Source of the DNA: a bacterium
GTDB lineage: Bacteria; Hydrothermota; Tepidihabitantia; B3-TA06
Length of the DNA: 38,444 bases
Assembly (NCBI GenBank): GCA_012517375.1
Contig: JAAYVC010000119.1
Coordinates: forward strand, 1 to 38,444
Direction of reading: 5' to 3'
Position numbers and translations under genes: made by a program. The notes beneath the pieces are model-generated. The model was not told the origin of the DNA and ran no database searches. It worked only from the letters and a program-made list of their open reading frames with translations. This document shows positions 16,563-24,588 of the stretch, one piece after another (position 1 is the first letter of the stretch; every line of letters starts with the position of its first letter).

Positions 16563-17513
16563 TTAACTACGAACGAAGTGGTCGTAACCTTTAGCGGGGA
16601 GTGGTAATAGTGTTCCGTTAGCTTCAAGGAATAGCCCCTCCCCTTCCTCTGCTATGCCGATGCGATGAACCAAAGTATCTTCGATCTCATCAGGTAGTTG
16701 TCTTGGTGAAGAAAAAAGCAGTTCGTAGTCCTCGCCGGCATTGAGAATGAGTGAATCCGTTGCCGATCCCGTACCAAGAGAAAATTTTTTGACCTCTGGA
16801 TGCAATGGCAAAAGACTGCTTTCAATGATGATTTTTACTTTGCTCATGCGAGCAAGTCTGGTCGCATCGGTAGATAATCCATCGGATGTATCTATACATG
16901 AGTTTGCATAATCGCTTATACCTAAACCAAGACGAATCAGGGGTTTAGGCCTAAGGTGTTTCTTTTTTGCTTCATCGAAACCTTCAAGACCTTGAGAAAG
17001 GGCATGTTGACCTACAGCCGATAAGCCCGGATAACCTGAAAGATAAATTAAATCCCCCGCTCTTGCACCTGAACGCATGAGCGGTTTCGAAGACTGTCCT
17101 ATCGCTGTAAGGCTGAGTATGAGATTCTCGGAAGCTACAGTATCGCCTCCTGCAATCTGGGCTCCAACATCTGCACAAACTTCCTCCATTCCATTATAAA
17201 GCTCTTTGAGTTCAGAAATATCTAGAGCCTTTGAGCAGAAAAGATTCACAAGAAGGCATATAGGTTCTGCTCCCATGGCAGCAATATCGGATAGAGTTGC
17301 AGCTGCGCATTTATATCCTGCGTCAAAGTGTGAAAAATAGTTAAGTGAAAAATGAACACCGTCTTCGTAAGCATCTGAAGTGACTACGTAGCCGTTCTCC
17401 AGGATAAGAGCATCGTCACCAATACCTGTTTTAACTTTGAGATTCTTATGCTTAATCCACGAAGGAAGCGCTTTTAGAAAACCTTCCTCGCCGATATCTT
17501 CAAGCCTGGACAT
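16563..17513 (-). CDS. thiL: Thiamine-monophosphate kinase
   Basis: ThiL phosphorylates thiamine monophosphate to thiamine diphosphate with ATP. From the ATG at 17513 the protein has 316 residues. Motifs include KTGIGDDALILE, VTSDAYEDGVHF, AAATLSDIAAMGAEP, QIAGGDTVASENLILSLTAIG, CIDTSDGLSTDATRLA and NAGEDYELLFS, all typical of the ThiL/PurM-like fold with Asp-rich metal-binding loops. A GTG at 17528 would add five residues; MSRLEDIGE at the ATG matches the usual ThiL beginning better. Either start lies inside the 3' end of mcsB. It ends the lysS-lol-mcs operon and supplies the cofactor used by Dxs. Confidence 0.95.
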   Translation of the reverse strand: MSRLEDIGEEGFLKALPSWIKHKNLKVKTGIGDDALILENGYVVTSDAYEDGVHFSLNYFSHFDAGYKCAAATLSDIAAMGAEPICLLVNLFCSKALDISELKELYNGMEEVCADVGAQIAGGDTVASENLILSLTAIGQSSKPLMRSGARAGDLIYLSGYPGLSAVGQHALSQGLEGFDEAKKKHLRPKPLIRLGLGISDYANSCIDTSDGLSTDATRLARMSKVKIIIESSLLPLHPEVKKFSLGTGSATDSLILNAGEDYELLFSSPRQLPDEIEDTLVHRIGIAEEGEGLFLEANGTLLPLPAKGYDHFVRS

Positions 17514-18552
17514 CGGCAAGCGATTCACGGACGAGTTCGGATCGTTTAACGTCCCTTTTCTCCGGCGCCATATCCTCAGCGTAATAGAATTGAAGATTGG
17601 CGGGTTTCGTGAGAATCATCAGTTTGTTGAGCTTGGCGATACTCAAGTTCGGAATCTTTTCCCATCCAAGTCTCAGGGTAGAAAGAAGATTAAACGTTTC
17701 CTCGCTCGTCAAAGTTCTCGCATATTTAAGAATACCCAGCGAACGATAGACCTTGTCAAGGATATAGTTACCCATCTTAGTATCCAGGTATTCTCGCGCA
17801 TCCTTTTCGTAGTTGATAAGCTGATGTGCCGTCTTCGTCAATGTCTCAACTATCTCCTCTTCGCTCTGCCCGAGTGTTTTCTGATTCGATATCTGGAAAA
17901 GATATCCCTTAGTCTCCGTTCCTTCGCCGTAGGTTCCTCTAACGAGAAGCCCTAACTGCAACACACCACGTAAAACACGGTCTATTTCCTTCGTTAAGAC
18001 GATACCCGGAAGATGAATCAATACAGAAGCTCTCATTCCCGTACCGACATTTGTGGGACATGCCGTAAGAAAGCCGTAACGTTCGTTGTATGCGAAGGGC
18101 AAAGAGACTGCAATTGATTCTTCAATCTTTTTTATCTTCTGCCACAAATCAACAAGAGCGAGTCCGGACGCAAACATCTGCATACGGATGTGATCCTCCT
18201 CGTTAACCATAAGACTGAAATCCTCTCCCGATGTTGCGTAGAAACCCCGCTGTGTCTGGCTATGAACAAAATCCGGTGAAACCAAGTGTCTTTCCATTAG
18301 AAATTCGGCTTCCATCGGCGAAAGATCTTCAAACTTCACAATGCCCTTGCCGTTCGAAAGCAGGGAAGCCGCAAGCGCTTTGTTGACGTGATCGAGAAGT
18401 TCAATCTGTTCTTTAACAGAAGCCTTAAGGAGAAAAGGTATTCCATCTATATTACGGGCAAGCCTTATCCTTGAACTCATTACAATGCCGGCCTCCATCC
18501 CCTCTCCCCTAAGCCATTTTCCTGTCTCTTTTGGATCAAGGCCCGTTTTCAT
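17500..18552 (-). CDS. mcsB: Protein arginine kinase McsB
   Basis: McsB phosphorylates arginines on damaged or regulatory proteins and marks them for Clp proteolysis in Firmicutes. It has 350 residues and the phosphagen-kinase fold. VMSSRIRLARNIDGIPF binds nucleotide, and the catalytic Cys165 is in LTACPTNVGTGMRASVLIHL, equivalent to Cys167 in Bacillus. GTYGEGTETKGYLFQISNQ is the other conserved loop. The gene overlaps mcsA by 17 bases at its start and thiL at its end. No clpC, clpP or ctsR lies in the window, so the usual Firmicutes ctsR-mcsA-mcsB-clpC order is broken and the target protease must be elsewhere. Confidence 0.95.
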   Translation of the reverse strand: MKTGLDPKETGKWLRGEGMEAGIVMSSRIRLARNIDGIPFLLKASVKEQIELLDHVNKALAASLLSNGKGIVKFEDLSPMEAEFLMERHLVSPDFVHSQTQRGFYATSGEDFSLMVNEEDHIRMQMFASGLALVDLWQKIKKIEESIAVSLPFAYNERYGFLTACPTNVGTGMRASVLIHLPGIVLTKEIDRVLRGVLQLGLLVRGTYGEGTETKGYLFQISNQKTLGQSEEEIVETLTKTAHQLINYEKDAREYLDTKMGNYILDKVYRSLGILKYARTLTSEETFNLLSTLRLGWEKIPNLSIAKLNKLMILTKPANLQFYYAEDMAPEKRDVKRSELVRESLADVQA

Positions 18553-19024
18553 ATTTCCTCATGTCATCTCTTATTCGAGCTGCCTTTTCGTACTCCTCTT
18601 CCTGTATAGCTCTGGCAAGTTCCTTACGCAGTCTCTTGAGTTCCACCTCTTTGAAAACCAATGAAGTCTCGTGTGAAGACCGGGCTCTTTGCCCGACATG
18701 CTGCGTGGACCCTTGAACCCTTGAGATAAGCTTTTCAATTCTCTCGCCAAAACTCTGATAGCAAGCCGAACAGCCTAGCCTGCCTTTTCCCTTAAAATCC
18801 GACCAGCTTGTACCGCATGAATTGCATACTACCTCTTCTTCGCCTTCTTGTTTCTCTTTCAAAGCATCTGAGAAAATCTCGGCAATAGGTTTTTCTTTTT
18901 GAACCAGATAACCTTTTTTCGCGGCACAAGCCTTGCATAAATGCTTTTCCTGGAGAACACCCTGTGTGTTCACCTCCGTAACAAGCACCTCGGATTCATT
19001 CTCGTGGCAGTCTTCGCAGAGCAT
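18536..19024 (-). CDS. mcsA: McsA, zinc-binding activator of McsB
   Basis: McsA is the small zinc-finger adaptor that activates McsB. The 162 residues carry an N-terminal pair MLCEDCHENE and HLCKACAAKKG, a central pair VVCNSCGTSW and LGCSACYQSF, and a C-terminal UVR motif (LRKELARAIQEEEYEKAARI, about residues 130-150) that forms a coiled coil in UvrB-like proteins. The ATG overlaps the lolD stop as TAATG. The direct linkage to mcsB supports the assignment. Confidence 0.95.
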   Translation of the reverse strand: MLCEDCHENESEVLVTEVNTQGVLQEKHLCKACAAKKGYLVQKEKPIAEIFSDALKEKQEGEEEVVCNSCGTSWSDFKGKGRLGCSACYQSFGERIEKLISRVQGSTQHVGQRARSSHETSLVFKEVELKRLRKELARAIQEEEYEKAARIRDDMRKYENGP

Positions 19025-19695
19025 TACATCCTTCCGTCAATGAGATCGAAATGCTTATCCGTGTATTTCTTTATCATGGGGTCGTGCGAAACTATAACGA
19101 ACGCAACGTTCTTTTTCCGGTTAAGAGAAGCGAAAATGTCAAGGACACCCTTCGATGTTTCTACATCGAGGTTACCCGTCGGCTCATCGGCAAGAACAAG
19201 CCGTGGGCCGTGAACGAGCGCACGGGCGACAGCGATGCGCTGCTTTTCTCCTCCTGACAGTTTAATCGGAAGAAAATCCTTTCGTTCGGCAAGCCCAACC
19301 TCCTCCAACAAGTCAGCCGCTTTACTAAAGGCATCCGAATCCTTCATGCCTGCGACAAGCATGGGTAAAGCCACATTTTCGAGCGCTGAAAACTCCGGAA
19401 GAAGATGATGAAACTGAAATACAAAACCAATCTCTTTATTGCGGAACATGGCGAGATCGTTGTCGTTCATCTGAAATATATCTTTGCCGTCGAATAGAAG
19501 CTTCCCATCGGTAGGCCTGTCAAGCCCTCCAAGAAGATGCAGGAACGTGCTCTTGCCGGAACCAGAAGGCCCAAAGATGGATACCGCCTGGCCTCGAGAA
19601 AGCTTAAGGCTCGCGTCTTTAAGCGCCTCCACCCTGTCTCCGTCGTCTACGTATGTTTTCTTGAGATTATAGGCTTCTACGAGATAATCACTCAT
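19024..19695 (-). CDS. lolD: Lipoprotein-releasing ABC transporter ATPase LolD
   Basis: This is the ATPase of the LolCDE complex, which extracts outer-membrane lipoproteins from the inner membrane. It has 223 residues. Walker A is FGPSGSGKST (about residue 39), the signature is KLSGGEKQRIAVARAL, Walker B is LVLADEPTGNLD, and the switch His is in VIVSHDP. It belongs to the MacB/LolD subfamily. Its start overlaps the end of the permease gene by eight bases. The many lipobox proteins in this window provide plausible cargo. Confidence 0.93.
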   Translation of the reverse strand: MSDYLVEAYNLKKTYVDDGDRVEALKDASLKLSRGQAVSIFGPSGSGKSTFLHLLGGLDRPTDGKLLFDGKDIFQMNDNDLAMFRNKEIGFVFQFHHLLPEFSALENVALPMLVAGMKDSDAFSKAADLLEEVGLAERKDFLPIKLSGGEKQRIAVARALVHGPRLVLADEPTGNLDVETSKGVLDIFASLNRKKNVAFVIVSHDPMIKKYTDKHFDLIDGRM

Positions 19696-20917
19696 AACGT
19701 ATTGCCTCCACTGGATCTAGTTTTGCAGCGCGAAATGCAGGGTAAATAGTGGCGATGAAGGATATCAGAAGTGCGGCGGCAGCGATTAGAACAATGTCAA
19801 GCAACTGGACCTTTACGGGAACCGTGTCGATATACCATACTTCTGAAGGTAGCTTGATTATCTTGAAATGATCGACAAACCAGGATACGAGAACCCCGAA
19901 AAGAGTTCCAAGGAATGTTCCTACTATGCCGATAAGAAGTCCGAACCAAGTAAAAACCCGCATGATTCCCCGGGAAGTCATACCTATAGCCCTCAGTATG
20001 CCTATCTCGCGCGTCTTTCTCATAACGGTCATGATAAGCGTAGCTACAATGTTGAAAGCCGCAACTAAAATTATCAGAGCAAGAACAATGAAAACAACGA
20101 CCTTCTGCATCTTCAGAGCTGAGAAAAGGTTCTTATTCTCAAGAAGCCAGTCTATAGGCGTATAAGGATAGCCTATATCGGCTCTTATTTTCTGCGACAC
20201 TTTCTGGGAAAGAAGCGGATCTTTCAGTTTTATGTCGATATTAGTTATCCGGTCGCCGTATCCGAAAAGCTGCTGGGCGTCCCGGATGTCTATGAAAACC
20301 ATTGCCATATTGTAATCATAGAAGCCTGCATCGAAAATGCCCCTGATAACGTAATTCTTTACTATTGGTATGGGACCTACTGGCGTTATGACGGTATTCT
20401 CAGGAGATGCGATCACGACGGTGTCCCCGACCTTGACGCGCAGATTCTGCGCCAGCTGCTGACCTATTACAATCCCTTTGTTCCGAAACGACCATTCTCC
20501 TTCAAGAGGGTAAGAGGGATTTGTGATGCTGGAGGTTCGCTTAAGCATCTCAAGATCAACACCCCTTAAAAGGATCCCTTCGCCGCCGAACTTTGACTGC
20601 ACAAGGGTCCTTCGCATCAAAGTGGGCGCTATGCCTGCAATCTCCCTCATCTTGTATAGCTTATCAGATACAGTCTTGAACTCATCAGCCGTTATCGGAT
20701 TTGAATAAAACTTCTGAATAGTTATATGCGGCGCCACTCCGGCGATACGGTCCTTGAGCTCACCGTTGAATCCGTTAAGAACGGATAACGCGATAATCAA
20801 AGCGGCAACGCCGACGAATACGCCTGCTATAGATATCACGGAGATAAGCCCGTAGAAACCTTCGCCTTTCCGGCGCTGACGCAAATAACGCCTGGCGATA
20901 AACAGATTAACGTTCAA
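19688..20917 (-). CDS. lolC: Lipoprotein-releasing ABC transporter permease LolC/E
   Basis: The inner-membrane permease partner of LolD, 409 residues. The N-terminus NLFIARRYLRQRR followed by LISVISIAGVFVGVAALIIA is the classic LolC/LolE start with the first membrane helix. A large periplasmic domain (about residues 50-270) follows, then three membrane helices from VVFIVLALIILVAAF onward. Only one permease gene is present, so it may act as a homodimer in place of separate LolC and LolE. The start is TTG at 20917 with GGAGG seven bases upstream, two bases after the lysS stop. Confidence 0.92.
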   Translation of the reverse strand: MNVNLFIARRYLRQRRKGEGFYGLISVISIAGVFVGVAALIIALSVLNGFNGELKDRIAGVAPHITIQKFYSNPITADEFKTVSDKLYKMREIAGIAPTLMRRTLVQSKFGGEGILLRGVDLEMLKRTSSITNPSYPLEGEWSFRNKGIVIGQQLAQNLRVKVGDTVVIASPENTVITPVGPIPIVKNYVIRGIFDAGFYDYNMAMVFIDIRDAQQLFGYGDRITNIDIKLKDPLLSQKVSQKIRADIGYPYTPIDWLLENKNLFSALKMQKVVVFIVLALIILVAAFNIVATLIMTVMRKTREIGILRAIGMTSRGIMRVFTWFGLLIGIVGTFLGTLFGVLVSWFVDHFKIIKLPSEVWYIDTVPVKVQLLDIVLIAAAALLISFIATIYPAFRAAKLDPVEAIRYE

Positions 20918-20919
20918 TT

Positions 20920-22365
20920 CTAATCCTCCCTGAGTTGAGGAAATATTATTACTTCGCGGATGGATGCGCGGTCAGCAAAAAGCATGACCATTCTATCTAA
21001 TCCAAGGCCCAGTCCGCCGGTTGGAGGCATTCCCTGCTCAAGAACAGAGAGAAAGTCCTCGTCTAAAACTGCGAATTCTTCGCGCTTTGCAACCTGTTCC
21101 TCAAAGCGCTTGCGCTGCTCCACAGGATCATTAAGCTCTGAGAAAGCGTTGCCGAACTCCATTCCTGCTATGACGGGTTCAAATCGTTCGACGATTTGAG
21201 GATTCTCTCTGTGAACCTTGGCAAGCGGAGAAATAATCTTGGGGTGGTTCATCACAAAAGCAGGACCGTGAAGGTGATCCTGAATCATTCCGGAAAAAAG
21301 CTTATCAAGCATCTTGCCGAAAGGGGTGTTGTCCGTTATCTCGATGCCGTGTTTTTTGCATTCCGCCCGCATCTCTTTTTCGCCTAAAGCAAGAGGATCT
21401 ATGCCTGTCTTCTCTTTTAACGCAGGAATAAAATCTATACGCTCCCATGGCTTCGAGAAATCGTATTCCTTTCCTTGCCAGATTATCTTATCCGTGTCCT
21501 TTAGTTCAAAAGCGATGAAACGGAAAAGCTCCTCAACCATTATCATCACGCGATGATAATCGACATAAGCTTCATAAGATTCGAAACCTGTAAACTCAGG
21601 GTTATGCGAACGGTCAAGACCCTCGTTGCGGAAGTTTTTTCCTATCTCGAAAACCTTTTCGTAACCGCCAACAATCAGGCGCTTAAGGTAAAGTTCAGTG
21701 GCAATGCGAAGATAGTAATCGCGATCCAGAGCGTTGTAATGAGTTACAAAAGGCTCTGCTGCTGCGCCTCCGTATAGAGGTTGAAGGGTGGGGGTTTCGA
21801 CTTCAAGAAAACCCCTTTCAGTAAAAAACCGGCGTACAAGACCGATGACCTTTGAGCGGATGCGGAAAACTTCCCGGGTATCATCGCCTGAAAGCAGGTC
21901 AAGATGGCGGTAGCGAAGACGCAGCTCAGTATCCTGAAGTCCGTGAAACTTCTCGGGTAATGCGGCAAGTGATTTGGCGAGCATCGAGAAGCTTTTGACG
22001 TGAACGCTCGGCTCGCCGGTTTTAGTCCTGAATAAAGGACCTTCCACGCCAACAAAATCTCCAAGGTCTATCCTATCAAGGATGGCGAAGTTCTCCTCGC
22101 CTACTTCGTCTTTACGGATGTAAAGCTGAATCTTTCCTTGCTCGTCTCTCAGATCAAAAAAGGCCGTTTTCCCGAAATCCCTGCGCGTAAAAAGTCTTCC
22201 TGCTACTTTTATAGTTGCCTGAGACTCAGAAAGCTTTTCAAAATCTGCGAGCGCCTGACCTATGGTGTGTGTGCGTTCGAAGGAGTATGGATAAGGCTCG
22301 ACACCTTTCTCGTACAACTCGTTCAGTTTTCTAATTCTGTTTTCTCTTTCATTCTGGGAATTCAT
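20920..22365 (-). CDS. lysS: Lysyl-tRNA synthetase (class II)
   Basis: It charges tRNA-Lys in the cytosol. From the ATG at 22365 it has 481 residues. The OB-fold anticodon domain (about 35-130) includes IKVAGRLFTRRDFGKTAFFD. The class II core includes FLEVETPTLQPLYGGAAAEP (motif 2 region), KVFEIGKNFRNEGLDRSHNP and the motif 3 GLGLGLDRMVMLFADRASIR near the C-terminus. A longer reading from 22458 is rejected: MNSQNERENRIRKLNELYEK matches typical LysRS N-termini, and the extra codons would lie upstream of the promoter. The ATG is seven bases after the -10 box, so the mRNA is probably leaderless. It heads the lysS-lol-mcs-thiL operon. Confidence 0.96.
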   Translation of the reverse strand: MNSQNERENRIRKLNELYEKGVEPYPYSFERTHTIGQALADFEKLSESQATIKVAGRLFTRRDFGKTAFFDLRDEQGKIQLYIRKDEVGEENFAILDRIDLGDFVGVEGPLFRTKTGEPSVHVKSFSMLAKSLAALPEKFHGLQDTELRLRYRHLDLLSGDDTREVFRIRSKVIGLVRRFFTERGFLEVETPTLQPLYGGAAAEPFVTHYNALDRDYYLRIATELYLKRLIVGGYEKVFEIGKNFRNEGLDRSHNPEFTGFESYEAYVDYHRVMIMVEELFRFIAFELKDTDKIIWQGKEYDFSKPWERIDFIPALKEKTGIDPLALGEKEMRAECKKHGIEITDNTPFGKMLDKLFSGMIQDHLHGPAFVMNHPKIISPLAKVHRENPQIVERFEPVIAGMEFGNAFSELNDPVEQRKRFEEQVAKREEFAVLDEDFLSVLEQGMPPTGGLGLGLDRMVMLFADRASIREVIIFPQLRED

Positions 22366-22372
22366 TAAATGA

Positions 22373-22400
22373 ATGATAGTCATCATAACCCGTAAGTCAA
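22373..22400 (-). promoter_or_regulatory. lysS operon promoter
   Basis: Minus strand: TTGACT (22400-22395), a 16-base spacer and TATCAT (22378-22373). The lysS ATG begins seven bases downstream. It is back-to-back with the plus-strand promoter at 22413-22440. Confidence 0.72.
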
Positions 22401-22412
22401 GGAAGACCGGTA

Positions 22413-22440
22413 TTGACAAGTCTTGATTCAGGACTATCTT
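22413..22440 (+). promoter_or_regulatory. Promoter of the plus-strand lipoprotein gene
   Basis: TTGACA (22413-22418), a 16-base spacer and TATCTT (22435-22440). The leader is about 20 bases and contains AGGAGG at 22458-22463, four bases before the ATG at 22468. Confidence 0.75.
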
Positions 22441-22467
22441 TATCGAGAATCCATTCAAGGAGGAAGC

Positions 22468-23274
22468 ATGAAACGTTTTGTGGTACCTGCAGCAGCCCTG
22501 GGAATTCTATTTTTCTCGCTTTCAGGATGCGACATCTTTAAGGGCGTCAACAAGATTTCCTATCCGATGATCTTTTGGATAAGCGAAGCAATCGGAGATC
22601 CTATCTCCTTCGAGATACGTTTTGAATTCTCAGACCAGACTCCTGACACTTCCGGCATCAACTATTCCTCGGAAATCAAAGGTGACACCATAAGCATACT
22701 CATAGAAGGCACGTCTGAAGGCACTGAGGGCGAAGGGTACTTTGCGAACGAGCTTGTATTCAATCTCGGTCAGATTCCAGCTGGCTCATATGTTCTGCAC
22801 ATCGAATCCAACAACTCGAAAGCGGACAACTTCGAGTTAACGGTCACAGACAGCCTTTATACAATTAAGGAAGCAAACATCGGAAAGATTGCCTTAAGCT
22901 ACACGTCTGATACGCTACGCAGATTCTTTGCCGATATGCTTCTTGTAGAGATAGGCGGAGACACTACTACTATAAAGCGCATGTCCGACACCCTTACCTA
23001 CAAATTAACAACTTCCGGTGCAACAAAGCTCGCCCCACTAGCCGGCAACTATTCTTTCTTTGAAGTAAATGCCGCAGGCAAAATCTTCGGAAACCGGGAG
23101 CGCAGCGACAGCTGGCAGATTTACTCAGGGTTTGACACTACCGCATGCATGCTCTTCAAGTATACGGGTGATACAATAGGTCTTTCGGCGTTCTACGACA
23201 TATACAAGGACACCATCCCCGGTTTCAGCGTAAGGACAGGCGCAGGATTCGATAGATGCAATTTTGAATATTGA
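22468..23274 (+). CDS. Lipoprotein of unknown function
   Basis: No family recognised. It has 268 residues. The N-terminus MKRFVVPAAALGI... runs into LFFSLSGC, a lipobox, giving a lipidated Cys21. The mature chain is Ser/Thr/Asp-rich and beta-strand-like, with SFEIRFEFSDQTPDTSG, a FNLGQIPAGSYVLHIES stretch resembling an Ig-like or CARDB-type fold, and a C-terminal YSFFEVNAAGKIFG region. I chose ATG 22468 because AGGAGG lies four bases before it. An upstream ATG at 22423 falls between the -35 and -10 boxes. The gene stands alone between divergent lysS and a convergent hairpin. Export by Sec and outer-membrane delivery by the Lol system is inferred. Confidence 0.82.
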   Translation: MKRFVVPAAALGILFFSLSGCDIFKGVNKISYPMIFWISEAIGDPISFEIRFEFSDQTPDTSGINYSSEIKGDTISILIEGTSEGTEGEGYFANELVFNLGQIPAGSYVLHIESNNSKADNFELTVTDSLYTIKEANIGKIALSYTSDTLRRFFADMLLVEIGGDTTTIKRMSDTLTYKLTTSGATKLAPLAGNYSFFEVNAAGKIFGNRERSDSWQIYSGFDTTACMLFKYTGDTIGLSAFYDIYKDTIPGFSVRTGAGFDRCNFEY

Positions 23275-23279
23275 TTTCA

Positions 23280-23310
23280 CCCCAAGCGAATACCATGTAT
23301 TCGCTTGGGG
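23280..23310. terminator. Perfect 14-bp hairpin between convergent genes
   Basis: CCCCAAGCGAATAC, three loop bases (CAT), then GTATTCGCTTGGGG: a perfect 14-base stem starting six bases after the lipoprotein stop. There is no T-tract on the plus side. It probably separates the lipoprotein gene from the convergent electron-transfer operon. Confidence 0.75.
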
Positions 23311-23398
23311 ACCCCTTCCCTGATGACTTTCTTGTTGTAGCCACTCTTTTCCTTATGATATGAAAAATGTATGATTAGGAAGTCCCCTTGATAAGAGA

Positions 23399-23426
23399 CG
23401 TAGGGGCCGACCTTCAGGTCGGCCCG
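23399..23426. repeat. Palindromic REP-like repeat, copy 2
   Basis: The same element as at 8537-8564 in the opposite orientation: CGTAGGGGCCGACC followed by the mirrored arm, matching 27 of 28 bases. It lies between the hairpin at 23280-23310 and the gene remnant at 23485-23547. Confidence 0.8.
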
Positions 23427-23484
23427 GATAATTATGATTACTGCACTTGCGCCTGTTTACAATAACTGTTGTATCGGATACAAC

Positions 23485-23547
23485 TTACTTCGGTTCTTCC
23501 CAGGTAACGGCTTTTTGAGCCATCTCGGAGATATTTCCACTCCACGA
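23485..23547 (-). pseudogene. Remnant of a second dicluster ferredoxin gene (C-terminus only)
   Basis: On the minus strand the frame ending at TAA 23485 reads GNISEMAQKAVTWEEPK. The end of the intact neighbouring gene reads VNINIAELASKAVTWEESK. The match covers about 17 residues and also shows at DNA level. No start codon, ribosome site or upstream homology is present, so this is the leftover 3' end of a lost paralog. The rest of the 306-base interval (23275-23580) holds the hairpin, the palindromic repeat and nothing else I recognise. Confidence 0.65.
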
Positions 23548-23580
23548 AACTACTGCGTACTTTCGCGGAGACCCCGATTT

Positions 23581-24588
23581 TTAATTGTCAGGCTTCGATT
23601 CTTCCCAAGTCACTGCTTTAGATGCAAGTTCGGCGATATTGATATTTACCGGGCAGGCGCGTCCGCAGCGTCCGCAGCCCAGGCATTGATACATGCCGAA
23701 GACCTGGTGAAAGTAGTTGAACTTGTGATTGAGCCTCTGGCGCCAGCGCTGGGCTCCGGAGGGACGGGGATTATGGCCTGATGTTTCAATGGTGTATTCC
23801 TTGTAAAGACAGGAATCCCACTGCCGCGAGCGCTTGCCGCGCGAACCCTTCGAGTCGTCGGAGATATCGAAACAGTGGCACGAAGGGCAAACGAACGCGC
23901 AGGTTCCGCAGCCGATGCAGGTGAAGTGGGTTTCCTCCCAGAACTTTGAGTCAACCATCACTTTGAGCTTTTCCGCGACGCCTTCGAGATCGTACTCCTT
24001 GATTTTGGATTCGGCAAGCGTGCGGTCGGCTTCGATTTTTGAGCGATCTTCGACTGTTTCGAACGAAAGGCCTGCAAGGGCCTCCTCCCCCTTCTTTGTG
24101 ATGACGTCGAGGAGATAGCCTTGACCTGTTGAATAGATGAAGATGTCAGAACCCTTTGATTCGTAAGGCGAGCCTTGCACGGACGTGCAGAAACATGTGG
24201 GTAAGGGTTCAGCGCAAGCCATACCGACGATGAGCGTGCGCTCGAAGCGCTTCATGAAGTAAGGATCCCTGTATTCTGTTTGATTGAACATCTTTTCTAG
24301 TTCCCATATCCCTCGAATGTCGCATGGCCGCACCCCGAACAAGACTTGCTGTCGCTCTTCGTGTTTTGGAGCTATTACGTTCTGCGCCTTGAAATGAAAG
24401 AGTGCCTCGTCCTGGGGGAAGAAAAGCTCCTTTGGCGAGAAGGCGCCCAAAAGCACCGACGACTGCCAGTCGTCGTATTGCTCAAGAACCTGATAGAGAT
24501 AACGGTTTCCGGCTTTCTTTAATCCGACAATCCGGCTTGATTTTGAGAGATGATCAAACAATTCTTTCAAGTTCTTGAGCCTGGTCAT
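23581..24588 (-). CDS. Dicluster ferredoxin subunit, sulfhydrogenase-beta/AsrA/FlxB-like
   Basis: A 335-residue iron-sulfur protein. The N-terminal two thirds carry VLFGVRPCDIRGIWELEKMF, RDPYFMKRFERTLIVGMACA and PTCFCTSVQGSP, the pattern of hydrogenase/sulfite-reductase beta-type subunits (Fer4_22-like). Two [4Fe-4S] motifs follow: TCIGCGTCAFVCPSCHCFD (about residue 219) and QCLGCGRCGRACPVNINIAE (about 304). Proteins of this type accompany HdrA and MvhD homologs in Flx/Flox-Hdr loci, and a similar electron-relay role is inferred. The ATG overlaps the preceding gene's stop (ATGA). It is the last gene of the operon, and a vestigial copy of its 3' end lies 34 bases downstream. Confidence 0.8.
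   Translation of the reverse strand: MTRLKNLKELFDHLSKSSRIVGLKKAGNRYLYQVLEQYDDWQSSVLLGAFSPKELFFPQDEALFHFKAQNVIAPKHEERQQVLFGVRPCDIRGIWELEKMFNQTEYRDPYFMKRFERTLIVGMACAEPLPTCFCTSVQGSPYESKGSDIFIYSTGQGYLLDVITKKGEEALAGLSFETVEDRSKIEADRTLAESKIKEYDLEGVAEKLKVMVDSKFWEETHFTCIGCGTCAFVCPSCHCFDISDDSKGSRGKRSRQWDSCLYKEYTIETSGHNPRPSGAQRWRQRLNHKFNYFHQVFGMYQCLGCGRCGRACPVNINIAELASKAVTWEESKPDN

Noticed and set aside
22366-22458. Longer lysS N-terminus from 22458
   Set aside because: It would lie upstream of the lysS promoter and overlap the divergent promoter; the ATG at 22365 matches family N-termini.
23434-23781. 115-codon plus-strand frame
   Set aside because: It overlaps the remnant and the 3' end of the minus-strand dicluster gene and has no ribosome site.
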